Below, piece after piece: positions 40,675 through 48,983 of a stretch of 64,000 nucleotides of DNA. Numbering within the stretch: the first letter of the stretch is position 1; each line of letters opens with the position of its first letter. A program made the position numbers and the translations under genes. The DNA is from DATKAS01 sp963733765 (GTDB taxonomy: Bacteria > Actinomycetota > Acidimicrobiia > Acidimicrobiales > DATKAS01): contig CAVTEI010000003.1 in the NCBI GenBank assembly GCA_963733765.1, forward strand, positions 3,100,001-3,164,000. The letters run 5' to 3'. The notes below the pieces were generated by a model. It was not told the origin of the DNA. It searched no databases and saw only the letters and a program-made list of their open reading frames with translations.

Positions 40675-43281
40675 TCAGAACAGATCCGAGTCGGCGTTGA
40701 AGGTCCTCTCGATCTGCTCGAGGGCGACTTCGTCCTCGGGCGTCACGACCTGGACCTCGACGATCGTTGTGTAATCCCCTTCGGCGGGTTTGGCGATGAT
40801 CACCGTATAGAAGGTGTCGGTGCCCGCGCACTGGCTGAAGGTCTGGAAGCGACCGACGAACACGCCGTCGTCATAGTCCCCGATGTCTTCGGCTGTGCAC
40901 CCTTCACGAGTGAAGACGGGGAACAGCGCGTCGATGTCGGGCACCTCGTTCCGGGTGGCGATGTAGAACATGCCCGCCGTCGTGAAGCCAGCCGTGAAGT
41001 CGGTGCCGTCCGCGGACGCCGCGACCGCCGGACCTATTTGCTCGCTCCCCGGGACCGGGATGGTCACCCAGTCGACCGGCACCTCCACCGTCAACGCGCC
41101 GGTCTCGTCTGTGATCGTCTGGAACTCGGTGTCGACCGACGTGTCGTCAGGTGGCACTCCGGCCTCGGGAAGCGGCGCGCCGTTGAGCTCGCCGAAGAGC
41201 AGCTCGCCATCGCGCACCACCGTCATCGGCAGAACGGCGTCGGCGCCCTGAGTGCGAAGCACGTCGCAGTACGGCTCCATGGTGCCGTCCGCCGCGACAT
41301 CGACACCGTTCAGCTCGGAGATCACGTCGCCGGGTCGCAGGCCGGCTCGCTCCGCCGCCGTCGCTGTCTCGACGGACGCCACCCACACACCCGCGGCGTT
41401 TGTGTCCGACTCCGGTACCGCGAGCCCGTTCACCCCTACCGAATCGACGTCGCCCGATTCGAGCAACGCGACGATGCCTTCCGCGGAGGTGGCCGCGACG
41501 GCGAAGCGGTCATCGTTCGTCACGTTCGCGGCATAGTTCACACCGACCACGAGACCGTCATCGTCGAGAAGCGGACCGCCCGACTGCCCCGGTTGGGTGT
41601 CGGCATCGTGGTTGATCACCTCGTCAGTTGCCGACCATGTGGTCGCCAAGGCGGCGATGCTCGTCACCGTTCCGTCGTTGACCACGAACGCGGTGTCACC
41701 CGCGGCGTAGCCGCCTGAGTGCACTGCGTCGCCGGGCGCGACCTCGCCCGCAGACCACTCGAAGAAGGAGTAGCCGTCGCCGGCGACGTCGATGAGGGCG
41801 AGATCGTCGCACTCCGAGCGGCCGAGCACGCGCGCGTTCTTCGGCTCGGCGTCCCCGGGAACGAACACCTCGAGGGTCGCCGCGCCGGCGACGACATGGT
41901 TGTTGGTCACTGCGAGGCCAGTGCTGTCGATGATGAACGCGCTCCCCTCGCCAGCGACGTCGACGTCGATGGCCACGTCAGGAAGCACGAACTCGCCCTC
42001 GGCCACGATGCGGACGGTGCCGAGCTCGGCGTCGGCGAGCGATGCGATCGCCGACGCCGGTACGACCAGGCTCTCGTCGGGAGGCTGAGGATCGTCGTCG
42101 CCGCCGCCGCCGAAGAGCACGACTCCGCCGCCAACGAGTGCCACCACGACCAGCGCGCCGACCGCGATCAGGGGGCCTCTCCGCTTGCGGCCCCCGTCTC
42201 CCGGACCGGCACCAGAGGGAACACCCGGGAGGGTCTCCCGAGACGGCGTGCCCGGGGGCGGCGTCACCGGAGGCGCCCCCACTGCGGACGGCGGCGGCAT
42301 GTTCGCGAGGGGCGCAGCCGGGGCGGTCGCGGCGGCGATGGTCGCCGCGCTCGTCGTCGCAGCGCGTCCGACGACAGCCGAGTCTGGTGCGGGCAGGGTC
42401 ACCGACACGAGGGTCAAGTCCGTGACGGGCATGCCCATCGTGCGTTGGGCTTGTTGGAGCGCGCGACCGAACGCCGCGGCCCGGGGTCGGATGGTCGGGT
42501 CTTTCGCCAAACTCTGCTCGATCACCGAGCACACCGCGTCGGGCACGCCCCGCGCGCGCAGGTCGGGAACCGGGTGGGTGACGATGCGCGAGATCATCGT
42601 GACGATCGACGTCTCCTCGCCGCCGGCGAAGGGCCCGTCGCCGGCGATGAGCGCGTACAGCGTCGAGGCAAGCGAGTAGACGTCGGAAGCCTCGGTCGGG
42701 CGCTTGCCCTCGACGATCTCGGGCGGCGCGTGGGCCATCGTCGCGGTGATCACACCACTACGGGTTTGGTTTGCGCCCTCGATGCGCGCGATGCCGAAGT
42801 CGCCGAGCTTGGCCTCGCCGTATTGGGACACGAGGATGTTCTCGGGCTTGATGTCTCGATGCAGCACTCCGGCCTCGTGCGCGGCGTCGAGCGCTCCAGC
42901 AACCTTGATCGTGGCGGCGACCGCCTCGTTCCACGGCATCGGCCCCTGCTTCGAGATGCGATCTCCGAGGGAGCCGCGCGTCATGAACTCCATGACGATG
43001 TAGGGCTGCTGATCGTCGGTGAAACCCGAGCCGTACACCGTCACGATGTTCGGATGGCTCGAGAGGGCGCCCATGGCCATGCGCTCTCGTTCGAAGCGGT
43101 CGCGGGCCGACTCGTCGGCGGCGGCGATCGGCAGGATCTTCAACGCAACAGTGCGTTCGAAGCCCACCTGGTGCGCCTTGTACACGACGCCGAACCCGCC
43201 ACGTCCGATCTCAACCGGGTCCTCGAAGCCGGAGATCGAGATGGGACGAGGACGCCCCTGCCCCGCTCCCGGATCCGTCAT
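40675..43281 (-). CDS. transmembrane Ser/Thr kinase fused to extracytoplasmic HtrA-type protease with PDZ
   Basis: 868 residues in one uninterrupted frame. The kinase (residues about 15-280) has EIGRGGFGVVYKAH, VALKIL, HRDIKPENILVS, GDFGIAR and APPE. A Pro-rich linker and one helix (GPLIAVGALVVVALVGGGVVLF) follow. Outside is an S1C protease with His in AVTNNHVVAG, Asp in ECDDLALIDVAGDG and Ser in TQPGQSGGPLLD; then PDZ (VETATAAERAGLRPGDVISE) and a further about 130-residue domain. All key residues are present, so both activities may be real. This would join proteolysis or damage sensing outside to phosphorylation inside. The FHA gene follows in the same operon. An insulated trypsin-like sensor domain without activity is the main alternative. 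Confidence 0.88.
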   Translation of the reverse strand: MTDPGAGQGRPRPISISGFEDPVEIGRGGFGVVYKAHQVGFERTVALKILPIAAADESARDRFERERMAMGALSSHPNIVTVYGSGFTDDQQPYIVMEFMTRGSLGDRISKQGPMPWNEAVAATIKVAGALDAAHEAGVLHRDIKPENILVSQYGEAKLGDFGIARIEGANQTRSGVITATMAHAPPEIVEGKRPTEASDVYSLASTLYALIAGDGPFAGGEETSIVTMISRIVTHPVPDLRARGVPDAVCSVIEQSLAKDPTIRPRAAAFGRALQQAQRTMGMPVTDLTLVSVTLPAPDSAVVGRAATTSAATIAAATAPAAPLANMPPPSAVGAPPVTPPPGTPSRETLPGVPSGAGPGDGGRKRRGPLIAVGALVVVALVGGGVVLFGGGGDDDPQPPDESLVVPASAIASLADAELGTVRIVAEGEFVLPDVAIDVDVAGEGSAFIIDSTGLAVTNNHVVAGAATLEVFVPGDAEPKNARVLGRSECDDLALIDVAGDGYSFFEWSAGEVAPGDAVHSGGYAAGDTAFVVNDGTVTSIAALATTWSATDEVINHDADTQPGQSGGPLLDDDGLVVGVNYAANVTNDDRFAVAATSAEGIVALLESGDVDSVGVNGLAVPESDTNAAGVWVASVETATAAERAGLRPGDVISELNGVDVAADGTMEPYCDVLRTQGADAVLPMTVVRDGELLFGELNGAPLPEAGVPPDDTSVDTEFQTITDETGALTVEVPVDWVTIPVPGSEQIGPAVAASADGTDFTAGFTTAGMFYIATRNEVPDIDALFPVFTREGCTAEDIGDYDDGVFVGRFQTFSQCAGTDTFYTVIIAKPAEGDYTTIVEVQVVTPEDEVALEQIERTFNADSDLF

Positions 43282-43480
43282 CCCCGACCTTTCCCGACCT
43301 TGGCGTCCCGATGGTGGAGCGGATCATAGTGACGGGGTTGTCCCGAACCGGGGTGCCCGCGCGCTGGCCGCGGTATGCGGACAGCCGGCACGGGGTAAGC
43401 AAAGAACCGAACAGAACAGCAAAGGGTGCGCGTCCGAGGACGCCATTGAGTCACCCCACCCAGCGAGGGGAGCACGCGAC

Positions 43481-44104
43481 ATGGTCTCGGCGGTAGAGGG
43501 AGTTGTCCCCGGCGCGCGACTCAGCGCAGCGCAACGCCGCGAGCAGTTCCTCGACGTGGCTGCACAGCTGGTCGTGGAGCAAGGCGCAGACGCCGTCACG
43601 ATGGAAGCGGTCGCCGCAAGGGCCGGTGTGAGCAAGGCGCTCAGCTATCGGTACTTCGACAACGCCGGTGCACTTCTCGTGGCCCTGTTCGAACGCGAGG
43701 TGATCGACCTCGACCGAAAGATCATGGCCGCGGTCGAGCACGCCAACGGGTTCGAGGCGAAGGTCCGCGCGTCGTTCGTCGGCTGGGGCGGCCCCATCAG
43801 CGATCGAGGCCGGTTGCTCGGCCGGCTCTGGCAGGTGTCGATCTCTGCAGCTCCGCTGCTCCAGGCGCGCCGCGAGCGGGACCGCACCGTGAACAAGTTC
43901 TGGGGGCGCGAGGTGCAGAACGCCTACAACCTCCCAACGGCAATCGCGGAGACCGCGGCGGCAATCCTCGTCCAGGGGACGAACGGCCTCTTGGCGAGCG
44001 TGTTTGCCGGGCGGGGCGAGCAGGCGGAGCTCATCGAGGTGTACGTGACGATGACGCTCGGCGCCTTGGACGCACTTGCCCGCTCGCACGCAGTAGGAGA
44101 TTGA
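43481..44104 (+). CDS. TetR-family transcriptional regulator
   Basis: The N-terminal helix-turn-helix is typical: RREQFLDVAAQLVVEQGADA followed by VTMEAVAARAGVSKALSYRYF (residues about 20-62). The C-terminal ligand domain is unassigned. 207 residues from ATG 43481, preceded by GAGGGGAG. It lies 36 bases upstream of the diiron protein gene on the same strand, so it probably regulates that gene and itself. Divergent from the kinase operon. Confidence 0.88.
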   Translation: MVSAVEGVVPGARLSAAQRREQFLDVAAQLVVEQGADAVTMEAVAARAGVSKALSYRYFDNAGALLVALFEREVIDLDRKIMAAVEHANGFEAKVRASFVGWGGPISDRGRLLGRLWQVSISAAPLLQARRERDRTVNKFWGREVQNAYNLPTAIAETAAAILVQGTNGLLASVFAGRGEQAELIEVYVTMTLGALDALARSHAVGD

Positions 44105-44140
44105 GGCATCCACACCCGACTTTGGTGTCGAATAGGTGCG

Positions 44141-44980
44141 ATGACTTGGCGTGACATCCGAAGCCGGAACGAGACTCGCTGCCTGAAGCTGCTCGAGAAG
44201 TCTGAGCTGTTGGCCACTGACGACCTCGCGTGGGACGACGTGCCGAAGTTCAAGATCGGGGACGGCGACCTCTACACGCTGATCTACATGCGCGATGTCG
44301 AGGGCTTCACATCACGGGGTTTTGCCGGTCTCAGCGAGCACCCGGCGACGTGGCGCGATCCGCTCGTCGCGCGCTTCTTGCGCCTGTGGCACGCGGAGGA
44401 GACCGAACACGCCCGCGCGCTGGCGCGCTTCCTCGAGGTGTACGGAGAGGGGCGGGGAGCACCGATCCCGGCCCTTCAGCCGGCGCCTCCACCCGTTGCG
44501 TCGACGTCGGAGCGGTGGACGCTCGCCCTGACTCGCCCCGTAGGCCACATCGTCACCGCGGCCCACATGGTGTGGGGGGCGACGAACGAGCTCATCACGA
44601 TGAACGGCTACCGGCTCATGGCCCAGCGCACGGAAAACCGCGTCCTGGCTGAGCTGCTCAAGCGGATCGCGTCGCAGGAGGCGCGCCACTTCAGCTTCTA
44701 CGCGCTCCAGGGCGAGTGGCGGCTCGCTCGCAGCCGCGGCACGCGCGTCGCGGTGCGCACGATGCTTCAGCGGAACTGGACGCCGGTCGGCGTCGGCGCG
44801 GACTACAAGCAGCCCGAGGAGTTCGACCGCGCGCTCATGAACGTCCTCGAGGACGCCACGAGCGCGAACTGCGAGCGTGTCGTGTCGCGAATGGACGCCA
44901 CGATCGGCGCGCTGCCGGGGCTCGAAGGTCTCGACCTGTTCCGCGGCGTGGTCGACACTGCCTTCTCGCGGGCGGCCTGA
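44141..44980 (+). CDS. ferritin-like diiron protein, acyl-ACP desaturase-like
   Basis: A four-helix diiron fold with carboxylate/His motifs: an early Glu in YMRDVEGFTSRGF, an E-x-x-H in LWHAEETEHARALARF, Glu in ATNELITMNGYRL and a second E-x-x-H in IASQEARHFSFY. The spacing suits the acyl-ACP desaturase (DesA-like) or related oxygenase branch. 279 residues, complete. It probably introduces a double bond or hydroxyl into a fatty acyl or similar substrate, controlled by the upstream TetR regulator. Confidence 0.78.
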   Translation: MTWRDIRSRNETRCLKLLEKSELLATDDLAWDDVPKFKIGDGDLYTLIYMRDVEGFTSRGFAGLSEHPATWRDPLVARFLRLWHAEETEHARALARFLEVYGEGRGAPIPALQPAPPPVASTSERWTLALTRPVGHIVTAAHMVWGATNELITMNGYRLMAQRTENRVLAELLKRIASQEARHFSFYALQGEWRLARSRGTRVAVRTMLQRNWTPVGVGADYKQPEEFDRALMNVLEDATSANCERVVSRMDATIGALPGLEGLDLFRGVVDTAFSRAA

Positions 44981-44987
44981 CCGCCGG

Positions 44988-45013
44988 TTGGCTCAGGCGA
45001 TTGGCTCAGGCGA
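44988..45013. repeat. perfect 13-bp tandem duplication spanning a stop codon
   Basis: TTGGCTCAGGCGA at 44988-45000 is repeated without gap or mismatch at 45001-45013. On the - strand the second copy holds the TGA of the amidohydrolase gene (45008-45006); the first copy supplies another TGA 13 bases downstream, in a different frame. Confidence 0.9.
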
Positions 45014-46166
45014 CCGCGCCGCTCATCACGCGTTGACCCATCATCGCGGCGAAGTTGTCAGCGTAGAACCGTTGCTTGCCCGCGTCTGACACATCGGACA
45101 GCGAAGACTCGAACCGCCCGAGCGGATCGCGCCCTCCCTCGGGATGCGGGTAGTCGGACGAGAAGAGGAACAGGTCGTCACCGGCCTGCTCGATCATCCA
45201 ACCCACGGGCTCTGTCGGGAACGGCGTGAAGTACAGGTGGCCGTGCACGTAGTCGCTCGCGGCCTTCGACAACGCGAGGTCGGGCTCGGTCTTGCGGAAC
45301 GTGTACTGCGCGAGGTCGAGCCGCTTCAACCACGGCACGACCCACATCGCGCCCTGCTCGATGCACCCGCCCCGCAAGCCGGGGAACCGCTCGAAGATGC
45401 CGTCGAGCACGAGGCACGAGAGGAACACCTCCGGCGGCATGTGGATCGCCATGTAGTCCTTGGACCGGATGTTCTCGCCGCCGCCGAGGAAGTCGGTGAC
45501 CGTGCGGCCGTTGTTGTGGAACGCGGGCCGCATCAGCTGGCCGCCGCCGCCGATGTGCAGCATGAACGGGATTTCGTTCGCCTCGAGGGCCCGCCACACC
45601 GGGTCGTTCTCCGGGTGGGTGGGCGAGGGGCTGTTCGGGTCGGGCACCGAAGGCAGCAGGACAGCGCCGCATCCCATCTCGATCGCTTCCTCGACGGTCG
45701 CGGCGTTGCGCTCGGGCGAGCCCCACGGCACGAAACCGACGGGGACGAGGCGCGGGTCGTCCGAGCAGAAGTCGACCATCGCCCGATTGTGCGCGCGGGT
45801 GCCGCCGTACACGAGGTCGGGATCGTCGCCGAGGAACTGCGTCGGGGCGAACGTGCTGAACACGAGCTGGCAGTCGAAGCCGAGGAGGTCGAGGGCCCGC
45901 GTGCGCTCGATCGGATCGAACGCACCGAGCGCCGACCAGCCCTTGTGGTGCAGCACGTTGGCCTCGAGGGCGGCGCCCGCGGAGGGATCGACGGTACGCG
46001 TCTCGGCGTCCTGCATGGCCTTGTCCGCCAGCTTGCCGGCCGCCCCGAGGTAGAGCGGGCGGATGCGATCACGGATGTCGGGATCGGCGAACTCCACGAG
46101 CCAGTCCGGCAGCTCCATGATGTGGCTGTCGGCGTCGTAGTACGTGCGGCCCTGTGCGTAGACCAT
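45006..46166 (-). CDS. amidohydrolase-family (PF04909-type) hydrolase
   Basis: TIM-barrel metal hydrolase related to ACMSD and other amidohydrolase-2 enzymes: the N-terminal metal strand DADSHIMELPDWL, the mid-chain strand FMLHIGGGG, and the C-terminal metal Asp region LFLFSSDYPHPEGG. 386 residues from ATG 46166, preceded by GGGGGA; the open frame extending much further upstream is antisense to the agmatinase gene and is not used. Substrate unknown; decarboxylation or hydrolysis of an aromatic or cyclic acid is typical of the group. Divergent from the ureohydrolase gene with a 63-base gap. Confidence 0.85.
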   Translation of the reverse strand: MVYAQGRTYYDADSHIMELPDWLVEFADPDIRDRIRPLYLGAAGKLADKAMQDAETRTVDPSAGAALEANVLHHKGWSALGAFDPIERTRALDLLGFDCQLVFSTFAPTQFLGDDPDLVYGGTRAHNRAMVDFCSDDPRLVPVGFVPWGSPERNAATVEEAIEMGCGAVLLPSVPDPNSPSPTHPENDPVWRALEANEIPFMLHIGGGGQLMRPAFHNNGRTVTDFLGGGENIRSKDYMAIHMPPEVFLSCLVLDGIFERFPGLRGGCIEQGAMWVVPWLKRLDLAQYTFRKTEPDLALSKAASDYVHGHLYFTPFPTEPVGWMIEQAGDDLFLFSSDYPHPEGGRDPLGRFESSLSDVSDAGKQRFYADNFAAMMGQRVMSGAVA

Positions 46167-46229
46167 GAGCGTCCCCCTAGCCCCAGATGGTTCCATCGAC
46201 GGTAGCGGTGAGGCGCGGGACCGGCAACG

Positions 46230-47246
46230 ATGGCCCGCGTGGCCGACACCGAACCTCCGCGTCGAGAGCTCCCCGAGGGCATGCGCGAGCAGCTCGAGCT
46301 CAACAGCGTCGCCGGGCTCCCGACGTTCTGCGGGCGGCCGTTCCTCACCGAGCCCGCGCAGCTCGACGAGTGGCAACCCGACGTCGCGATCGTGGGGGCT
46401 CCGTTCGACATCTCGACGACGAATCGGCCGGGAGCGCGGTTCGGCCCGCGGGCGCTTCGCGCGCAGGCGTACTACCCGTCGGCTCACCACCTCGATCTCG
46501 ACATCGAGATCTTCGAGAACCTCGAGGTGGTCGACTACGGCGACGCGCATTGCCCGCACGGTCTGACCGAGCGCTCGCACGACAACATCCGGGCCCGCGT
46601 GAGTGAGGTCGCCAGCCGCGGCATCTTCCCCGTGATCATCGGCGGTGACCACTCGATCACCTGGCCGGCGGCAACGGCAGTCGCGGATCGTCATGGCTGG
46701 GGCAACGTCGGCATCGTCCACTTCGATGCTCACGCGGACACCGCTGACATCATCGACGGCAACCTCGCGTCGCACGGGACCCCCATGCGTCGACTGATCG
46801 AGAGCGGTGCCGTGCTCGGACGCCACTTCGTGCAGATTGGCCTGCGCGGGTACTGGCCACCCGCCGAGACCTTCGCATGGATGCAAGAGCAGGGGATGCG
46901 CTGGCATCTCATGCAGGAAGTGTGGGAGCGAGGAAGCGCCGCCGTGATCACCGACGCGATCGCAGAGGCGCTCGACGGAGCCGACGCCTTGTATCTCTCC
47001 GTCGACATCGACGTGCTCGATCCCGGGTTCGCCCCCGGTACTGGCACCCCCGAGCCCGGGGGAATGAATCCCGCTGACCTGCTGCGAGCGGTGCGACAGA
47101 TCGCGCTCGACACCAACCTCGTCGCGCTCGACGTGGTCGAGGTCGCCCCGCCCTACGACTGGGCTGACACGACCGTCAACAACGCCCACCGCGTCGTCAT
47201 GGAGGTGCTCGCCGGGCTTGCATTTCGGAAGCGGAACGCGGCCTGA
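46230..47246 (+). CDS. agmatinase/arginase-family ureohydrolase
   Basis: Mn-dependent ureohydrolase. The metal motifs are intact: IIGGDHSITWPA, VHFDAHADT and LSVDIDVLDPGFAPGTGTPE. N-terminal GAPFDISTTNRPGARFGPRALR is the agmatinase-type start. 338 residues. It hydrolyses agmatine or another guanidino compound to an amine and urea; the sequence alone does not separate agmatinase from guanidinobutyrase. The start at ATG 46230 is the first in frame. Confidence 0.88.
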   Translation: MARVADTEPPRRELPEGMREQLELNSVAGLPTFCGRPFLTEPAQLDEWQPDVAIVGAPFDISTTNRPGARFGPRALRAQAYYPSAHHLDLDIEIFENLEVVDYGDAHCPHGLTERSHDNIRARVSEVASRGIFPVIIGGDHSITWPAATAVADRHGWGNVGIVHFDAHADTADIIDGNLASHGTPMRRLIESGAVLGRHFVQIGLRGYWPPAETFAWMQEQGMRWHLMQEVWERGSAAVITDAIAEALDGADALYLSVDIDVLDPGFAPGTGTPEPGGMNPADLLRAVRQIALDTNLVALDVVEVAPPYDWADTTVNNAHRVVMEVLAGLAFRKRNAA

Positions 47247-47294
47247 CTAGGGTGCTCGGGCAACTACTGGGCGGCACAAGGGGGAGGCGTCTCA

Positions 47295-48170
47295 ATGAGG
47301 CTGCGTTGGGCGACGGCTGGGTTGGCGGTAGTAGTCGGTGCGATGACGTTTGCCGCGTGCGGCGACGACAGCGCAAGCTCGAGCGAGCCAGCGGCGCTGA
47401 CCGTCGTGGCGAGCGAGCCCGCGGAGGGCGAGTACGCGTTCGACCTGCCCGCCGAGATGGAGGGCGGCACGGTCGCGATCACGCTCGACAACTCCGGCGG
47501 CGCCGAAGCGCATGAGGTCGGCTTCGTGCAGGTCGAGGAGGGCACCGATCCGCAGGACTTCGCTGACCAGGTGTTGTCCTCGGAGGAGGGGGCAATCCCC
47601 GACTTCGTCCTCAATGCGCCGGGCGGTGTCGGCGGTGCGGCCCCTGGGGCCAGCCGCACGGCGACGGTCGAGTTCGAGGACGGCACCTACGTGTACTTCT
47701 GCACGTTCGGCGGCGAGGAAGAAGGGTCGATCCCTCACTACGAGGGCGGCATGCTCGGCGAAGTGACGGTGAGCGGCAGCGCATCGACCGCCGCGCTCCC
47801 TGAGACGACCGCGACGGTGACCGCGTCGGAATACACGTTCGAGACGGACGGGCTCGCAGCCGGTGAGCAGACCGTCGAGTTCACGAACGCCGGCGAGCAG
47901 TTCCACCACCTGATCGCGGCACCGATCGCCGAGGGCTCGACGTTCGACGAGGCCCTTGCGTTCCTGAGCTCCGAGGAGCCGCCGGAGGGTCCGCCGCCGG
48001 TCGACTTCGAGTCCGCGCAGGACCTGGCCGTCATAGGCCCAGGCACCTCACAGACGGCGGACCTCAACCTCCAGGCCGGGTCATACGTCTTCATGTGTTT
48101 CATCACAGATCGTGAGGGTGGACCGCCTCACTTCGCACAGGGGATGGCCGTCCAGGTCGACATCAGCTGA
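47295..48170 (+). CDS. lipoprotein with two cupredoxin domains
   Basis: A signal peptide with lipobox (VGAMTFAACGDDS) anchors the protein outside. Two homologous blue-copper-like domains follow. The first has His in EAHEVGF, Cys in YVYFCTFGG, His in IPHYEGG and Met in GGML; the second has FHHLIA, YVFMCFI, PPHFAQ and GMAV. Both therefore retain an H-C-H-M type 1 copper pattern. Probably an electron carrier or copper-binding protein at the cell surface. 291 residues; the strong ribosome site GGGGGAGG precedes ATG 47295. Confidence 0.82.
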   Translation: MRLRWATAGLAVVVGAMTFAACGDDSASSSEPAALTVVASEPAEGEYAFDLPAEMEGGTVAITLDNSGGAEAHEVGFVQVEEGTDPQDFADQVLSSEEGAIPDFVLNAPGGVGGAAPGASRTATVEFEDGTYVYFCTFGGEEEGSIPHYEGGMLGEVTVSGSASTAALPETTATVTASEYTFETDGLAAGEQTVEFTNAGEQFHHLIAAPIAEGSTFDEALAFLSSEEPPEGPPPVDFESAQDLAVIGPGTSQTADLNLQAGSYVFMCFITDREGGPPHFAQGMAVQVDIS

Positions 48171-48186
48171 CCGAGTGACGATGGCG

Positions 48187-48209
48187 GCGGCCAGTACGAA
48201 ACTGGCCGC
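48187..48209 (+). other. 9-bp perfect hairpin ending at a start codon
   Basis: GCGGCCAGT (48187-48195), loop ACGAA, ACTGGCCGC (48201-48209), followed directly by ATG 48210. It is either a terminator of the cupredoxin gene (stop 48170), with the next message leaderless, or a structure that controls initiation of the DUF1353 gene. No Shine-Dalgarno sequence is visible for that gene. Confidence 0.65.
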
Positions 48210-48974
48210 ATGCCGTTCTCCTGGGATCTCGACACCCGGCCGTTCGCTGACGCGAGCGGGGCCCAGCCGGCCCGGTTCAGCCTGCGCCAGATCGACGACG
48301 ACACCTTCGAGCTGTCCGAGCCGTTCCTCTACACCGGCGGGCCGCGCGCAGGCCCGATGCCGGTCTCCGCGGAGCTCCTCGGACACACCGACCTCGCGTC
48401 GATCCCGACCTTCCTCGGGTGGTTCGCGCGCCGCAGCGGACGCCACACGCCTGCCGCGCTTCTGCACGACCAGCTGATCACCCCGGAACCGGAGAAGCTG
48501 CCCGAGAGCCAACGGCTCTCCCCCGTCGTCGCCGACCGCCTGTTCCGAGACGTGCTCATCGAGTGCGATGTGCCGCTCGTGCGCGCCTACATCCTCTGGA
48601 CCGGCGTCACGCTGCGGACGCGGTGGCATGCGGACCGGCTGAGCGCCCTCGCCCTCGTGCTGTGGTTCATCGCCGCGCTCGCGGGGACGGTGCTCGTGGT
48701 CATCGGCGTGCTCTCGGGCATGCCGTGGCTCGTCCTCGTGTCGCTCCTGGCACCCGTTCCCTTCTCCGCGCTCTGGGGACGCCAGTGGAGCGGCGGCCTC
48801 ATCGCTGGCTACGCGTTCTGGGTCGTCGTCGCGGGCTCGGTGCCGGCTTGGCTCGCATACCAGGTATACCGCGCGTCGGAGTACGCGGTCATCGGCATTC
48901 GCTACGTGTTCCGCCGGCGTCCCTCCGACAAGCCGAGTGAGGCCCCGAAGCCGCCGCCCTTCGACAAGCGATAG
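48210..48974 (+). CDS. DUF1353 protein with C-terminal membrane helices
   Basis: The N-terminal half carries the DUF1353 signature (HTDLASIPTFLGWFARRSGR, AALLHDQLI), a small family common in phage and bacterial genomes with unassigned function. The C-terminal half adds three hydrophobic segments (ALALVLWFIAALAGTVLVVI, WLVLVSLLAPVPFSALWG, GLIAGYAFWVVVAGSVPAWL), an unusual extension that would place the domain in the cytoplasm at the membrane. 254 residues, intact. The start ATG 48210 sits at the foot of a perfect hairpin. Confidence 0.75.
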   Translation: MPFSWDLDTRPFADASGAQPARFSLRQIDDDTFELSEPFLYTGGPRAGPMPVSAELLGHTDLASIPTFLGWFARRSGRHTPAALLHDQLITPEPEKLPESQRLSPVVADRLFRDVLIECDVPLVRAYILWTGVTLRTRWHADRLSALALVLWFIAALAGTVLVVIGVLSGMPWLVLVSLLAPVPFSALWGRQWSGGLIAGYAFWVVVAGSVPAWLAYQVYRASEYAVIGIRYVFRRRPSDKPSEAPKPPPFDKR

Positions 48975-48983
48975 ACACTGCGC

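Noticed and set aside
45006..47189. Amidohydrolase frame extended to 727 residues
   Set aside because: The extra N-terminal part is antisense to the well-supported ureohydrolase gene; ATG 46166 has a ribosome site and gives normal family length.
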